Shown: piece after piece, positions 33,024-42,032 of the stretch | Layout: every line of letters starts with the position of its first letter | Numbering within the stretch: position 1 is the stretch's first letter | From: Bradyrhizobium sp. 195 | Lineage (GTDB): Bacteria > Pseudomonadota > Alphaproteobacteria > Rhizobiales > Xanthobacteraceae | Direction: 5' to 3' | Assembly (NCBI RefSeq): GCF_023101665.1 | Contig: NZ_CP082161.1 | Location: 5,580,001 to 5,644,000, forward strand | Length of the DNA stretch: 64,000 nt | Position numbers and translations under genes: made by a program | Notes under the pieces: generated by a model | Database searches by the model: none | Told to the model about the DNA's origin: nothing | Seen by the model: only the letters and a program-made list of their open reading frames with translations

Positions 33024-34337
33024 GTGGCAGCTTCCTTACCCATGAAGGCCAAACCGGGCATCCCCTCCATCCTGAAGACGGCTTTCATCAACGCGCTGGT
33101 CGCGCTGGTGCTGTTCTCGTTGATGGTCGGCATCCGCACCGAGGCGGGCGCCTCGGGCCAACTCACCTATTGGACGCGCTTCGGCGAACTTGCCTCCCTC
33201 GTCGGTGCGGTATTCGGCGGCTCGATCGTGATCGAGCTGCTGCGGCAATGGATCGGCCCGACCGGTGCCGAGAACCTGGTGCCGCCAGCGGTGAAGAGCG
33301 GCATGTCGTTTATCGGCCGCTACCTTGCGCCGGCACTTCTGATCTTCACGCTGCTGGTGCCGGTGATCTTCTATGACCAGCGCTACATCCTCGACCTCGC
33401 GATCCTCGTGCTCACCTATGTCATGCTGGGATGGGGACTGAACGTCGTGGTCGGGCTCGCCGGCCTGCTCGATCTCGGCTATGTCGCATTCTATGCGGTC
33501 GGCGCCTATTCCTACGCACTGCTTGCGACCAATTTCGGCTGGTCGTTCTGGGTCTGCCTCCCGCTGGCCGGCATCCTCGCAGCGTTCTGGGGCGTGCTGC
33601 TCGGCTTCCCCGTGCTCCGCCTGCGCGGCGACTATCTCGCCATCGTGACGCTCGCCTTCGGCGAGATCATCCGCCTCGTCATCATCAACTGGCAGGATCT
33701 CACCGGCGGGCCCAACGGTGTCTCCGGCATTCCCCGCCCCTCCTTCTTCGGCATCCCGCTCGACAACAGCGACGACGGGCTCGCCGCCAAGCTCGACATC
33801 GAATATTCGCCGACGCACCGCATCGTCTTCCTGTTCTATCTGATCCTGGCACTCGCGCTGCTTACCAACTGGGCGACGATCCGCCTGCGCCGCCTGCCGA
33901 TCGGGCGGGCCTGGGAAGCCTTGCGCGAGGACGAGGTCGCCTGCCGCGCGCTCGGCATCAACACCACGACCACCAAGCTCACGGCGTTCGCGACCGGGGC
34001 GATGTTCGGCGGCTTTGCCGGCGCGTTCTTCGCCACCCGCCAGGGCTTCATCAGCCCGGAATCCTTCACCTTCCAGGAATCGGCGCTGGTGCTCGCCATC
34101 GTCGTGCTCGGCGGCATGGGCTCGCAGCTCGGCGTCGCGCTGGCCGCTCTCGCCATGATCGGCGGCTTCGAGCTGTTCCGCGGCCTAGAGACCTATCGCA
34201 TGCTGGTGTTCGGCATGGCGATGGTGCTGATCATGATCTGGCGGCCGCGCGGCCTGATCGGCCATCGAGCCCCCACCGTGTATCTGACCAAGGCGAAGGC
34301 GATCTCCTCCGACCTCGTCAAGGAAGGGCACGGATGA
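33024..34337 (+). CDS. livM: Branched-chain amino acid ABC transporter permease LivM
   Basis: The protein is 437 aa, somewhat longer at the N-terminus than typical LivM because of an extra helix pair. The conserved core VLTYVMLGWGLNVVVGLAGLLDLGYVAFYAVGAYSYALL is present, as are the coupling-loop EALREDEVACRALGINTTTTKL and the GFISPESFTFQES segment. GTG 33024 is used; an ATG six codons later is possible. It overlaps livG by 4 bases (ATGA). Confidence 0.92.
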   Translation: MAASLPMKAKPGIPSILKTAFINALVALVLFSLMVGIRTEAGASGQLTYWTRFGELASLVGAVFGGSIVIELLRQWIGPTGAENLVPPAVKSGMSFIGRYLAPALLIFTLLVPVIFYDQRYILDLAILVLTYVMLGWGLNVVVGLAGLLDLGYVAFYAVGAYSYALLATNFGWSFWVCLPLAGILAAFWGVLLGFPVLRLRGDYLAIVTLAFGEIIRLVIINWQDLTGGPNGVSGIPRPSFFGIPLDNSDDGLAAKLDIEYSPTHRIVFLFYLILALALLTNWATIRLRRLPIGRAWEALREDEVACRALGINTTTTKLTAFATGAMFGGFAGAFFATRQGFISPESFTFQESALVLAIVVLGGMGSQLGVALAALAMIGGFELFRGLETYRMLVFGMAMVLIMIWRPRGLIGHRAPTVYLTKAKAISSDLVKEGHG

Positions 34338-35167
34338 GCGGCGACAAGATTCTTAGCGTCGACCGGCTCGCCATGCGCTTCGGCGGCATCGTTGCCGTGC
34401 AGGACCTTTCTTTCGCCGCCGAGCGGAAGAAGATCACCGCGCTGATCGGACCGAACGGCGCCGGCAAAACCACGGTGTTCAACTGCATCACCGGCTTCTA
34501 CAAACCGAGCGGCGGCGCCATTCGCCTCACCCATGACGACGGCAGGACGATCGCGCTGGAGCGGCTGAACGATTTCCGCATCGCCAAGCAAGCCAAGGTG
34601 GCCCGCACCTTCCAGAACATCCGGCTGTTTCCCGGCATGACCGCGCTGGAAAACCTGATGGTGGCGCAGCACAACGCGCTGATGCGCGCCTCCGGTTTCA
34701 CTTTCCTCGGCCTCATCGGCGCGCCCGGCTATCGCGATGCCGAGAAGCGCGCGATTGATCTCGCCACGGACTGGCTCAAGCGGGTCAACCTGCTCGACCG
34801 CGCCGACGATGCCGCCGGCAATTTCGCCTATGGCGATCAGCGCCGGCTCGAGATCGCGCGCGCCATGTGCACCGAGCCTGCTCTGTTGTGCCTGGACGAG
34901 CCCGCCGCCGGCCTCAATGCGCGTGAGAGCGCGGCCTTGAGCGAGCTTCTGCTCTCGATCAGAGACGAGCTCGGTACCTCGATCCTCCTGATCGAGCACG
35001 ACATGTCGGTGGTGATGGCGATCTCCGACCACATCGTGGTGATGGACCATGGCGTCAAGATCGCGGAAGGCACGCCGCGCGAGGTCCGCGACGATCCCAA
35101 GGTGATCGCCGCCTATCTCGGCGCCGACGAGGAAGAGGCGGCAGCCGTGATGGAGGGCGGCTCGTGA
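34334..35167 (+). CDS. livG: Branched-chain amino acid ABC transporter ATPase LivG
   Basis: The protein is 277 aa. Walker A is GPNGAGKTTVFNCITGFYKP, and the Q-loop region VARTFQNIRLFPGMTALENLM is typical of LivG. The signature is unusual, FAYGDQRRLEIARAM in place of LSGGQ, which is the normal LivG variant. Walker B is LLCLDEPAAGLN. It overlaps livM and livF by 4 bases each, so all are translationally coupled. Confidence 0.93.
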   Translation: MSGDKILSVDRLAMRFGGIVAVQDLSFAAERKKITALIGPNGAGKTTVFNCITGFYKPSGGAIRLTHDDGRTIALERLNDFRIAKQAKVARTFQNIRLFPGMTALENLMVAQHNALMRASGFTFLGLIGAPGYRDAEKRAIDLATDWLKRVNLLDRADDAAGNFAYGDQRRLEIARAMCTEPALLCLDEPAAGLNARESAALSELLLSIRDELGTSILLIEHDMSVVMAISDHIVVMDHGVKIAEGTPREVRDDPKVIAAYLGADEEEAAAVMEGGS

Positions 35168-35907
35168 CGCCGGCGCCCTCTCCTCTGCTCGCGATCCGGG
35201 GCTTGCGCGCCGCCTACGGCAAGATCGAGGCGCTGAAGGGCGTCGACGTCGAGATCAATGCCGGCGAGATCGTCGCGCTGATTGGCGCCAACGGCGCCGG
35301 CAAGTCGACGCTGATGATGACGATCTTCGGCAAGCCGCGCGCCCGCGCCGGCCAGATCCTGTATGAAGGCCGCGACATCACCGACGTCCCCACCCACGCA
35401 ATCGCGCATTTGCGCATCGCGCAATCGCCCGAGGGCCGCCGCATCTTCCCGCGTATGAGCGTGGCGGAAAATCTCCAGATGGGGGCGGATGCCACCGAAT
35501 GCACCGAGGCCGAACGCGAGGCGACGCTCCAGCGCGTCTTCACGCTGTTTCCGCGGCTGAAGGAACGCTACGCCCAGCGCGGCGGAACCCTGTCCGGCGG
35601 CGAGCAGCAGATGCTGGCGATCGGCCGCGCCTTGATGAGCCGCCCCCGCCTGCTCCTGCTCGACGAGCCCTCGCTTGGCCTGGCGCCGCTGATCGCGCGT
35701 CAGATTTTCGATGCGATCCGCACCCTGAACCGGCAGGACGGCCTGACCGTCCTGATCGTCGAGCAGAACGCCAACCACGCCCTCAAGCTTGCCCATCGCG
35801 GCTATGTCATGGTCAACGGCCTGATCACGCTGGCCGGCACCGGCGCCGAATTGTTGCAGCGCCCCGAGATTCGCGCCGCCTACCTGGAAGGCGGCCGGCA
35901 CGGCTGA
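35164..35907 (+). CDS. livF: Branched-chain amino acid ABC transporter ATPase LivF
   Basis: The protein is 247 aa beginning at a GTG that overlaps the livG stop. Walker A is GANGAGKSTLMMTIFGKPRA, signature LSGGEQQMLAIGRALMSRP and Walker B LLLLDEPSLGLAP. The LivF-type segment SPEGRRIFPRMSVAENLQMGA is present. It pairs with LivG on the cytoplasmic side of LivHM. Confidence 0.93.
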   Translation: MTPAPSPLLAIRGLRAAYGKIEALKGVDVEINAGEIVALIGANGAGKSTLMMTIFGKPRARAGQILYEGRDITDVPTHAIAHLRIAQSPEGRRIFPRMSVAENLQMGADATECTEAEREATLQRVFTLFPRLKERYAQRGGTLSGGEQQMLAIGRALMSRPRLLLLDEPSLGLAPLIARQIFDAIRTLNRQDGLTVLIVEQNANHALKLAHRGYVMVNGLITLAGTGAELLQRPEIRAAYLEGGRHG

Positions 35908-36069
35908 CCGAGCCGCAAGCCCGCCCCCCGTGCGGCCGAATGCGGCGAGATATCTGCGCCAATGCCCGTATTTTGCCGGTGACTTCTCCTCGAATTCATT
36001 CAAGAATGGCGCCGGTTTGAACCGGGCATGCCCGGCAACGTCCACAGGCGACCACCCGCGAGGTATCTC

Positions 36070-37188
36070 ATGAAATCACTGAAGCTCATCGGTCTGGCAT
36101 TCGGCGCATCGCTCGCGCTGTCGAGCGCGGCATTCGCGCAGGATGTCACCGTCGCAGTCGCAGGCCCGATGACCGGCGGCGAGTCCGCCTTCGGCCGCCA
36201 GATGAAGAACGGCGCCGAAATGGCCGTGGCCGATATCAATGCCGCCGGCGGCGTCAACGGCAAGAAGCTCGCGCTGTCCGTCGAGGACGACGCTTGCGAC
36301 CCGAAACAGGCGCGTTCGATCGCCGAAAAGATCGCCGGCGCGAAGATCCCCTTCGTGGCCGGGCATTATTGCTCGTCGTCGTCGATTCCGGCCTCGGAAG
36401 CCTATGCCGACGGCAACGTGCTCCAGATCACGCCGGCCTCGACCAACCCGCTGTTCACCGAGCGCAAGCTCTGGAACGTGGCGCGCGTCTGCGGCCGTGA
36501 CGATCAGCAGGGCCTGATCGCGGCCCAGTACATCGCCAAGAACTACAAGGGTAAGAACATCGCGATCCTCAACGACAAGACCACCTACGGCAAGGGTCTG
36601 GCCGACGAGACGAAGAAGGCGCTCAACAAGGCCGGCGTCACCGAGAAGATGTACGAGTCCTATAACAAAGGCGACAAGGACTTCAACGCGATCGTCTCGC
36701 GTCTGAAGCGCGACAACATCGACCTCGTCTATGTCGGCGGTTACCATCAGGAGAGCGGCCTGATCCTGCGTCAGATGCGCGACCAGGGCCTCAAGACCGT
36801 GCTGATGGCCGGCGACGCCCTCGCCGACAAGGAGTACGCCTCCATCACCGGCCCGGCTGGCGAAGGCACATTGTTCACCTTCGGCCCCGATCCGCGCAAT
36901 AAGCCGACCGCGAAGAAGATCGTCGAGGCTTTCAAGGCCAAGAACATCGACCCCGAGGGCTACACCCTCTACACCTATGCGGCGATGCAGGTGTGGTCGC
37001 AGGCGGCCAAGAAGGCTGGCTCCACCGACGCCAAGAAGGTCATGGAAGCGATCAAGGCCGGTAAGTGGGACACCGTGATCGGCCCGATCGAGTATGATGC
37101 CAAGGGCGATATCAAGCAGCTCGACTACGTCGTCTACAAATGGGATGCCAAGGGCGGCTACTCCGAGATCAAGAGTGACGGCACCTGA
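36070..37188 (+). CDS. livK: Branched-chain amino acid periplasmic binding protein
   Basis: The protein is 372 aa from ATG 36070, with GAGG 7 bases upstream; the longer frame is not needed. A signal peptide (MKSLKLIGLAFGASLALSSA, cleavage after AFA) precedes a type I periplasmic-binding fold: DVTVAVAGPMTGGESAFGRQ, a middle KNYKGKNIAILNDKTTYGKG, and IVSRLKRDNIDLVYVGGYHQ. It delivers the amino acid to LivHMGF. It lies 162 bases after livF and ends before a strong terminator. Confidence 0.92.
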   Translation: MKSLKLIGLAFGASLALSSAAFAQDVTVAVAGPMTGGESAFGRQMKNGAEMAVADINAAGGVNGKKLALSVEDDACDPKQARSIAEKIAGAKIPFVAGHYCSSSSIPASEAYADGNVLQITPASTNPLFTERKLWNVARVCGRDDQQGLIAAQYIAKNYKGKNIAILNDKTTYGKGLADETKKALNKAGVTEKMYESYNKGDKDFNAIVSRLKRDNIDLVYVGGYHQESGLILRQMRDQGLKTVLMAGDALADKEYASITGPAGEGTLFTFGPDPRNKPTAKKIVEAFKAKNIDPEGYTLYTYAAMQVWSQAAKKAGSTDAKKVMEAIKAGKWDTVIGPIEYDAKGDIKQLDYVVYKWDAKGGYSEIKSDGT

Positions 37189-37226
37189 GCCCGCCTGCCG
37201 GGCCTGAAGGCATCCAATCATCACCA

Positions 37227-37253
37227 CGCCCCGGCTTGCCCGGGGCGTTTCTT
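37227..37253 (+). terminator. Intrinsic terminator of the liv operon
   Basis: An 8-bp stem (CGCCCCGG / CCGGGGCG, loop CTTGC) is followed by TTTCTTC, 38 bases after the livK stop. Confidence 0.8.
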
Positions 37254-37265
37254 CTGGCGGGAGTG

Positions 37266-37652
37266 TCAGACGGCTGCAGGCAGTTCGCCGCCGGCCGCGG
37301 CCTGGGCTTTCCGCAGCGCTTGCAGGAGGTCGTTCGGCCGAAACGGCTTTTGCAGGCAGACCACGTTGGCGAGGTGTGGCGCCTGGTCCATGAAATCCAG
37401 CGTCGTCATCCCGGACACCGCCACGACCGGCAGCCCCGGCACACGTTCGCGCAGGGTCGCGATGACGTCGACGCCGCTGGTGTCACCCAGGAAAATATCG
37501 ACGATCGCCGCGTCAAAGGGGCTTTCCGTGAAGGTTTTCAGCCCGGCCGCGCCGCTTTCGGCCTCGGCGACCTCGTATTGGTTGACCCGAAGCACGATCG
37601 CGACCATCGCGCGCACGGCCTTCTGGTCGTCGATGATGAGAACGCGAGGCAT
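37266..37652 (-). CDS. Stand-alone response regulator receiver protein
   Basis: The protein is 128 aa with only a CheY-like REC domain. The acidic pair is Asp8/Asp9 (LIIDDQ), the phosphoacceptor Asp52 (AAIVDIFLGD), the switch Ser80 (VVAVSGMT) and Lys102 (LQKPF). With no output domain it probably acts by protein contact or as part of a phosphorelay. It diverges, 242 bases away, from a hybrid histidine kinase, the obvious candidate partner. Confidence 0.9.
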   Translation of the reverse strand: MPRVLIIDDQKAVRAMVAIVLRVNQYEVAEAESGAAGLKTFTESPFDAAIVDIFLGDTSGVDVIATLRERVPGLPVVAVSGMTTLDFMDQAPHLANVVCLQKPFRPNDLLQALRKAQAAAGGELPAAV

Positions 37653-37894
37653 GGGAACAATCCCGCAGATCGATCAATTCGTGTGATTCAAACCTGGAAC
37701 CCGCCGCGGCGGGAGGGCATTATGACACCGCCCCAGTAAAGCGCATCTTACCCGGTACCTACTCCGCGTTCTCACCAAAATTAAGTAAGCTGTAACCTTC
37801 GGTTGAGTCGTCGCTGCAACGGTCCACGACACGCTCCCGGAACGGGCTACCGTGGAGGTCGAAGGTCAAATCTGCCGGATCTTGGAACTGCGGG

Positions 37895-40702
37895 ATGCTC
37901 AAAACGGGTCTGCAAGAGATGAACGCGCCTACGATCGACCGAAGCACATTTCTTTCAACGCTGCCGGCCACGTCGGCCGACCGGACCGCGGCATTGTGGA
38001 TCGTCGGTGTGTCCTCGATCCTGTTCGCACTGGCCGTTCCGTTCGCAGGTATCTCGCTGCCGCCGGTCCCTGCCTTCGTCGCGAGCTATCAATCCGCCCT
38101 GGCCGTGAGCGACATCATCACGGCAGTGTTGCTGCTGTCGCAGTTTTCGGTGCTGCGGACCCGCGCACTGCTGTGGCTGTCGACGGCCTACCTGTTCACC
38201 GCCGCGGCAGCGCTGGTCCATGCCCTCACCTTCCCCGGCCTGTTCACACCGACCGGGCTGTTCGGCGCCGGCAGCCAGACCACCGTCTGGCTCTACATGA
38301 TCTGGCACGGCGGCTTCCCGCTGTTCGTGCTGGGCTATGCCTGGCTGAAGGAAAAGGACGGCGGCCCCAGGATCCGGGGCGCGACAATCAGCCCGATCTA
38401 CGCCATCGTGCTCGGCGTCGTCGCGACCATCGCCGCCTTCACCTGGATTGTCACCGTCCAGCACGATCTGTTGCCGGTCCTGCTCCGCGACGGCCGTTAC
38501 ACACCGACCATGATCGGGGTCGTATCCTTTGTGTGGTCGCTGAGCTTCGCCGCGCTCGTGTCGCTGTGGTTCCGCCGCCCGCATTCGGTGATCGACATCT
38601 GGCTCATGGTGGTGATGTGCGCATGGCTGTTCGACATCGCGCTGTCTGCAATCGTCAACGTCGCGCGCTTCGATCTCGGTTTCTACGCCGGCCGTCTCTA
38701 TGGCCTCTGCGCGTCGAGCTTCGTGCTCGCGGTGCTGCTGATCGAGAACGTCCGCCTTCAGGCCCGGACGGTGGGCCTCGTCGGCAGGCTGCGCGAGCAA
38801 TCGGCGTCGGATCGCGACTTCTACGGCAAGCGCCTCGCGCTGTACGGCGCCGTCGTCGAATCCTCCAACGACGCCATCATCACGAAGACGCTCGACGGCA
38901 TCATCACCGGGTGGAACAAGGCCGCCGAGCACTTGTTCGGCTATTCCGCCGCGGAGGCCGTCGGCAGGTCGATCGACATTATCGTGCCGACGGAGCGAAA
39001 GGGCGAAGTCCGGAGTATCCTCAACCGGATCGCCGACAACGAGACGATTGCCCAGCACGAGACGGTGCGGATTCGCAAGGACGGCCGCGCGCTCGACGTT
39101 GTCCTGAATGTTTCGCCATTGAAGTCGGACAACGGAGAGATCATCGGCGCTTCCAAGATCGCCCATAACATCACCGAGGAGAAGCAGGCGCAGGAGAAGC
39201 TTCGCCGCGAGATCGAGGAACGCCAGCGCATCTTCGAGACTTCGCAGGATCTGATCCTGGTCACTGACGGCTTCGGCAATTTCATCCAGGTCAGCCCGAG
39301 CGTGAAGGACATCCTCGGCTTCAGCCCGGAAGACATGATCGGGCACAGTGCGACCGAGTTCATCCACCCTGACGACCTCGACAAGACGCGGGAGGAAATG
39401 CGCGCGGCGCGGCGCGGCGCGGTCAAGCGCAGCTTCGAGGCTCGCTATTATCACTACGACGGTCACGAGGTCACGCTGAACTGGATGGGCACCTGGTCCG
39501 AGCCGGTGAAGCGCCATTTCTTCATCGGCCGAGATCTCACGGAGAAGCAGGCCGCCGAAGCCCAGTTCCGGCAGGTTCAGAAGATGGACTCCATCGGCCA
39601 GTTGACCGGCGGCGTCGCCCACGACTTCAACAACGTGCTGACCGTCATCACCGGCACGATCGGCATTCTCAGCGACGCCGTCGCCGACCGGCCCGAGCTT
39701 GCCGCCATCACCAAGCTGATCGACGACGCAGCCGAACGCGGCGCGCAGCTGACCAAGCATCTGCTCGCCTTCGCCCGCAAGCAGCCGCTGCAGCCGCGCG
39801 AGATCGACGTCAACGCGCTGGCGCTCGAAGCCGCCAAGCTGCTGCACCCGACGCTGGGCGAGCAGATCACGATCATGCCGCAGCTTACCGAGGACGCCTG
39901 GCCGACGCTGGTCGACCCTGGCCAGCTATCCACCGCGATCCTCAATCTCGCATTGAACGCGCGCGATGCCATGCCCGACGGCGGCACCCTGGTGCTGGAG
40001 ACCCGCAACATCTTCCTCGACGACGGCTATGCCAGCATGAACCCCGACGTCGTCGCCGGCAATTACGTGATGATTGCCGTCAGCGACACCGGCAGCGGAA
40101 TTCCGCCGGACCTGATCGACCGGGTCTTCGACCCGTTCTTCACCACCAAGGAGGTCGGCAAGGGCACCGGCCTCGGCTTGAGCATGGTGTTCGGTTTCGT
40201 CAAGCAGTCGGGCGGCCACATCAAGATCTACAGCGAGGTAGGCCACGGCACGAGCGTGAAGATCTACCTGCCGCGCTCGACCGGGGTGCAGGAAACCGAT
40301 TTCGAGGTGCTCCAGAACGCGCCCATCACCGGCGGCAACGAGAGGATCCTGATCGTCGAGGATGACGCGCTGGTGCGGCAATATGTTGTGACGCAGGTCA
40401 AGAGCCTCGGCTATACCGCGCTCGAGGCCGCCAACGGCGCGGAGGCCCTCACCATCATCGACAGCGACAAGGCCATCGACCTGCTCTTCACCGACATCAT
40501 CATGCCGGGCAACATGAACGGCCGCCAGCTTGCCGACGAAGCGGTCCGGCGCCGCCCCGACCTCAAGACGCTGTTCACCTCGGGCTACACCGAAAATGCC
40601 ATCGTCCATCATGGCCGGCTCGATTCCGGCGTGTTGCTGCTGGCCAAGCCCTACCGCAAGTCCGAGCTCGCCAAGATGCTCAGAACGGCGCTGGCCAGTT
40701 GA
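37895..40702 (+). CDS. MASE4-PAS-PAS hybrid histidine kinase
   Basis: The protein is 935 aa. An N-terminal MASE4-type sensor of about seven membrane helices covers about residues 33-275. Two PAS domains follow (about 325-435 with AVVESSNDAIITKTLDGIIT, and 450-565 with ETSQDLILVTDGFGNFIQV). HisKA has the phosphorylated His576 (GGVAHDFNNVL), the ATPase domain has NLALNARDAMPDGG and GKGTGLGLSM, and a C-terminal REC domain has Asp867 (FTDIIMPG). Start at 37895 is uncertain; ATG 37919 also fits. It is likely a membrane sensor feeding a phosphorelay, possibly to the divergent response regulator. The MASE4 ligand is unknown. Confidence 0.9.
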   Translation: MLKTGLQEMNAPTIDRSTFLSTLPATSADRTAALWIVGVSSILFALAVPFAGISLPPVPAFVASYQSALAVSDIITAVLLLSQFSVLRTRALLWLSTAYLFTAAAALVHALTFPGLFTPTGLFGAGSQTTVWLYMIWHGGFPLFVLGYAWLKEKDGGPRIRGATISPIYAIVLGVVATIAAFTWIVTVQHDLLPVLLRDGRYTPTMIGVVSFVWSLSFAALVSLWFRRPHSVIDIWLMVVMCAWLFDIALSAIVNVARFDLGFYAGRLYGLCASSFVLAVLLIENVRLQARTVGLVGRLREQSASDRDFYGKRLALYGAVVESSNDAIITKTLDGIITGWNKAAEHLFGYSAAEAVGRSIDIIVPTERKGEVRSILNRIADNETIAQHETVRIRKDGRALDVVLNVSPLKSDNGEIIGASKIAHNITEEKQAQEKLRREIEERQRIFETSQDLILVTDGFGNFIQVSPSVKDILGFSPEDMIGHSATEFIHPDDLDKTREEMRAARRGAVKRSFEARYYHYDGHEVTLNWMGTWSEPVKRHFFIGRDLTEKQAAEAQFRQVQKMDSIGQLTGGVAHDFNNVLTVITGTIGILSDAVADRPELAAITKLIDDAAERGAQLTKHLLAFARKQPLQPREIDVNALALEAAKLLHPTLGEQITIMPQLTEDAWPTLVDPGQLSTAILNLALNARDAMPDGGTLVLETRNIFLDDGYASMNPDVVAGNYVMIAVSDTGSGIPPDLIDRVFDPFFTTKEVGKGTGLGLSMVFGFVKQSGGHIKIYSEVGHGTSVKIYLPRSTGVQETDFEVLQNAPITGGNERILIVEDDALVRQYVVTQVKSLGYTALEAANGAEALTIIDSDKAIDLLFTDIIMPGNMNGRQLADEAVRRRPDLKTLFTSGYTENAIVHHGRLDSGVLLLAKPYRKSELAKMLRTALAS

Positions 40703-40760
40703 GCCCGCGACCTCTCTGCGCTATCGCAGAGGCGAACTCCTTTGAGCTCGCGAGGCCAGT

Positions 40761-41756
40761 TTGAACAACCTCCTCACCGATATCCCCGGCGTCCGCGTCG
40801 GTCATGCCGAGGATGCCAAAGTCGCCTCCGGCACGACCGCGATCATCTTCGATTCCCCGGCGGTCGCAGCCATCGATGTTCGCGGCGGCGGCCCGGGCAC
40901 GCGCGAGGTCTCGCTGCTCGACGTCGCCAATACGGTCGAGCGGATCGACGCGATCGCACTCTCCGGCGGCTCCGCCTTCGGTCTCGATGCCGGTGGCGGC
41001 GTCCAGGCTTGGCTCGCCGAACAGGGCCGCGGTTTCAGAGTAAGGGAGGCCGTCATCCCCGTCGTCCCCGGCGCGATCGTGTTCGATCTGCTCAACGGCG
41101 GCGACAAGGCCTGGGGCCGCTTTTCGCCCTATCGCGACCTCGGCTACGCCGCTGCGGCTTCCGCCGGCGCCGACTTCGCGCTCGGCAGCGTCGGCGCGGG
41201 CCTGGGTGCCACCACCGCCACCTTCAAGGGCGGAATCGGTTCGGCGTCGGCCGTGACCGCGAACGGCATCAAGGTCGGCGCGATCATGGTGGTGAATGCG
41301 GTCGGCAGCGTCACTGTCGGCAACGGCCCCTGGTTCTGGGCCGCACCATTCGAGGAAAACGGCGAGTTCGGCAGGCGCGGCCTGCCGCCAAGCTTCACGC
41401 CCGACATGCTGGCGATGCGTATCAAGGGCGGTCCGGCCGCGAGTGAGCGCGAGAACACGACGATCGGCCTTGTCGTCACCGACGCGATTCTGAGCAAGGC
41501 ACAGGCCAAACGGCTCGCGATGATCGCCCAGACCGGATTTGCACGCTCGATCTATCCGGTGCACGCTCCACTGGATGGCGACGTGCTGTTCGCCGCGGCC
41601 ACCTGCGAGAAACCGATCGAGCCGCTGGTTGAGCTCACCGAGCTCGGCATGGTCGCCGCCAACGTGGTCGCGCGCGCGATTGCAAGCGGCGTGTACAACG
41701 CGACCGCGCTGCCATTTCCGGGGGCGCAGCCGGCGTGGAAGGACAGATTCGGTTAG
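40761..41756 (+). CDS. P1-family (DmpA/NylC-like) self-processing peptidase
   Basis: The protein is 331 aa starting at TTG 40761, with GAGG 6 bases upstream. The fold pattern LLTDIPGVRVGHAEDAKVAS and RGGGPGTREVSLL is typical, as is SGGSAFGLDAGGGVQAWL. The conserved ENTTIGLVVTDA carries the Thr at which P1 enzymes cleave themselves and which then acts as the N-terminal nucleophile. Substrates in the family include N-terminal beta-amino and nylon oligomer amides; the substrate here is unknown. It ends 50 bases before the KTSC gene. Confidence 0.88.
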   Translation: MNNLLTDIPGVRVGHAEDAKVASGTTAIIFDSPAVAAIDVRGGGPGTREVSLLDVANTVERIDAIALSGGSAFGLDAGGGVQAWLAEQGRGFRVREAVIPVVPGAIVFDLLNGGDKAWGRFSPYRDLGYAAAASAGADFALGSVGAGLGATTATFKGGIGSASAVTANGIKVGAIMVVNAVGSVTVGNGPWFWAAPFEENGEFGRRGLPPSFTPDMLAMRIKGGPAASERENTTIGLVVTDAILSKAQAKRLAMIAQTGFARSIYPVHAPLDGDVLFAAATCEKPIEPLVELTELGMVAANVVARAIASGVYNATALPFPGAQPAWKDRFG

Positions 41757-41806
41757 AAACGAAACGGCGGATGCGGCGTTACCCTGGCAGGCCAAGGTTT
41801 ACCGTC

Positions 41807-42019
41807 ATGCCGTCTTCCGTGATCCGCTTCTTTCGCTATGCGCCCGACACGCGTGAGCTCAAGGTGACCTTTGTCAGCGGACGTCTCTATGTCTACGAGG
41901 ACGTTCCGCCAGAGGTCGCCGCCGCGTTCAGGGACGCGCGCGCAAAGGGGACGTTCTTCAACCACGAAATCCGCGACCGGTATGTCTATCGTGACATCAC
42001 GCACGAATATGCCGGCTAG
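41807..42019 (+). CDS. KTSC-domain protein
   Basis: The protein is 70 aa from ATG 41807 (MPSSVIRFFRYAPDTRELKV), with AAGG about 9 bases upstream. The KTSC domain pattern is seen in YAPDTRELKVTFVSGRLYVYEDVP and FRDARAKGTFFNHEIRDRYV. KTSC proteins are small, widespread and of unclear role, often near lysyl-tRNA synthetase-like or nucleic-acid genes. It follows the P1 peptidase. Confidence 0.85.
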   Translation: MPSSVIRFFRYAPDTRELKVTFVSGRLYVYEDVPPEVAAAFRDARAKGTFFNHEIRDRYVYRDITHEYAG

Positions 42020-42032
42020 TCTCGGATGCCGC

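Noticed and set aside
33431..34333. Extension of the LivG frame through LivM
   Set aside because: Arg-rich shadow of LivM; ATG 34334 overlaps the LivM stop and begins a complete ATPase.
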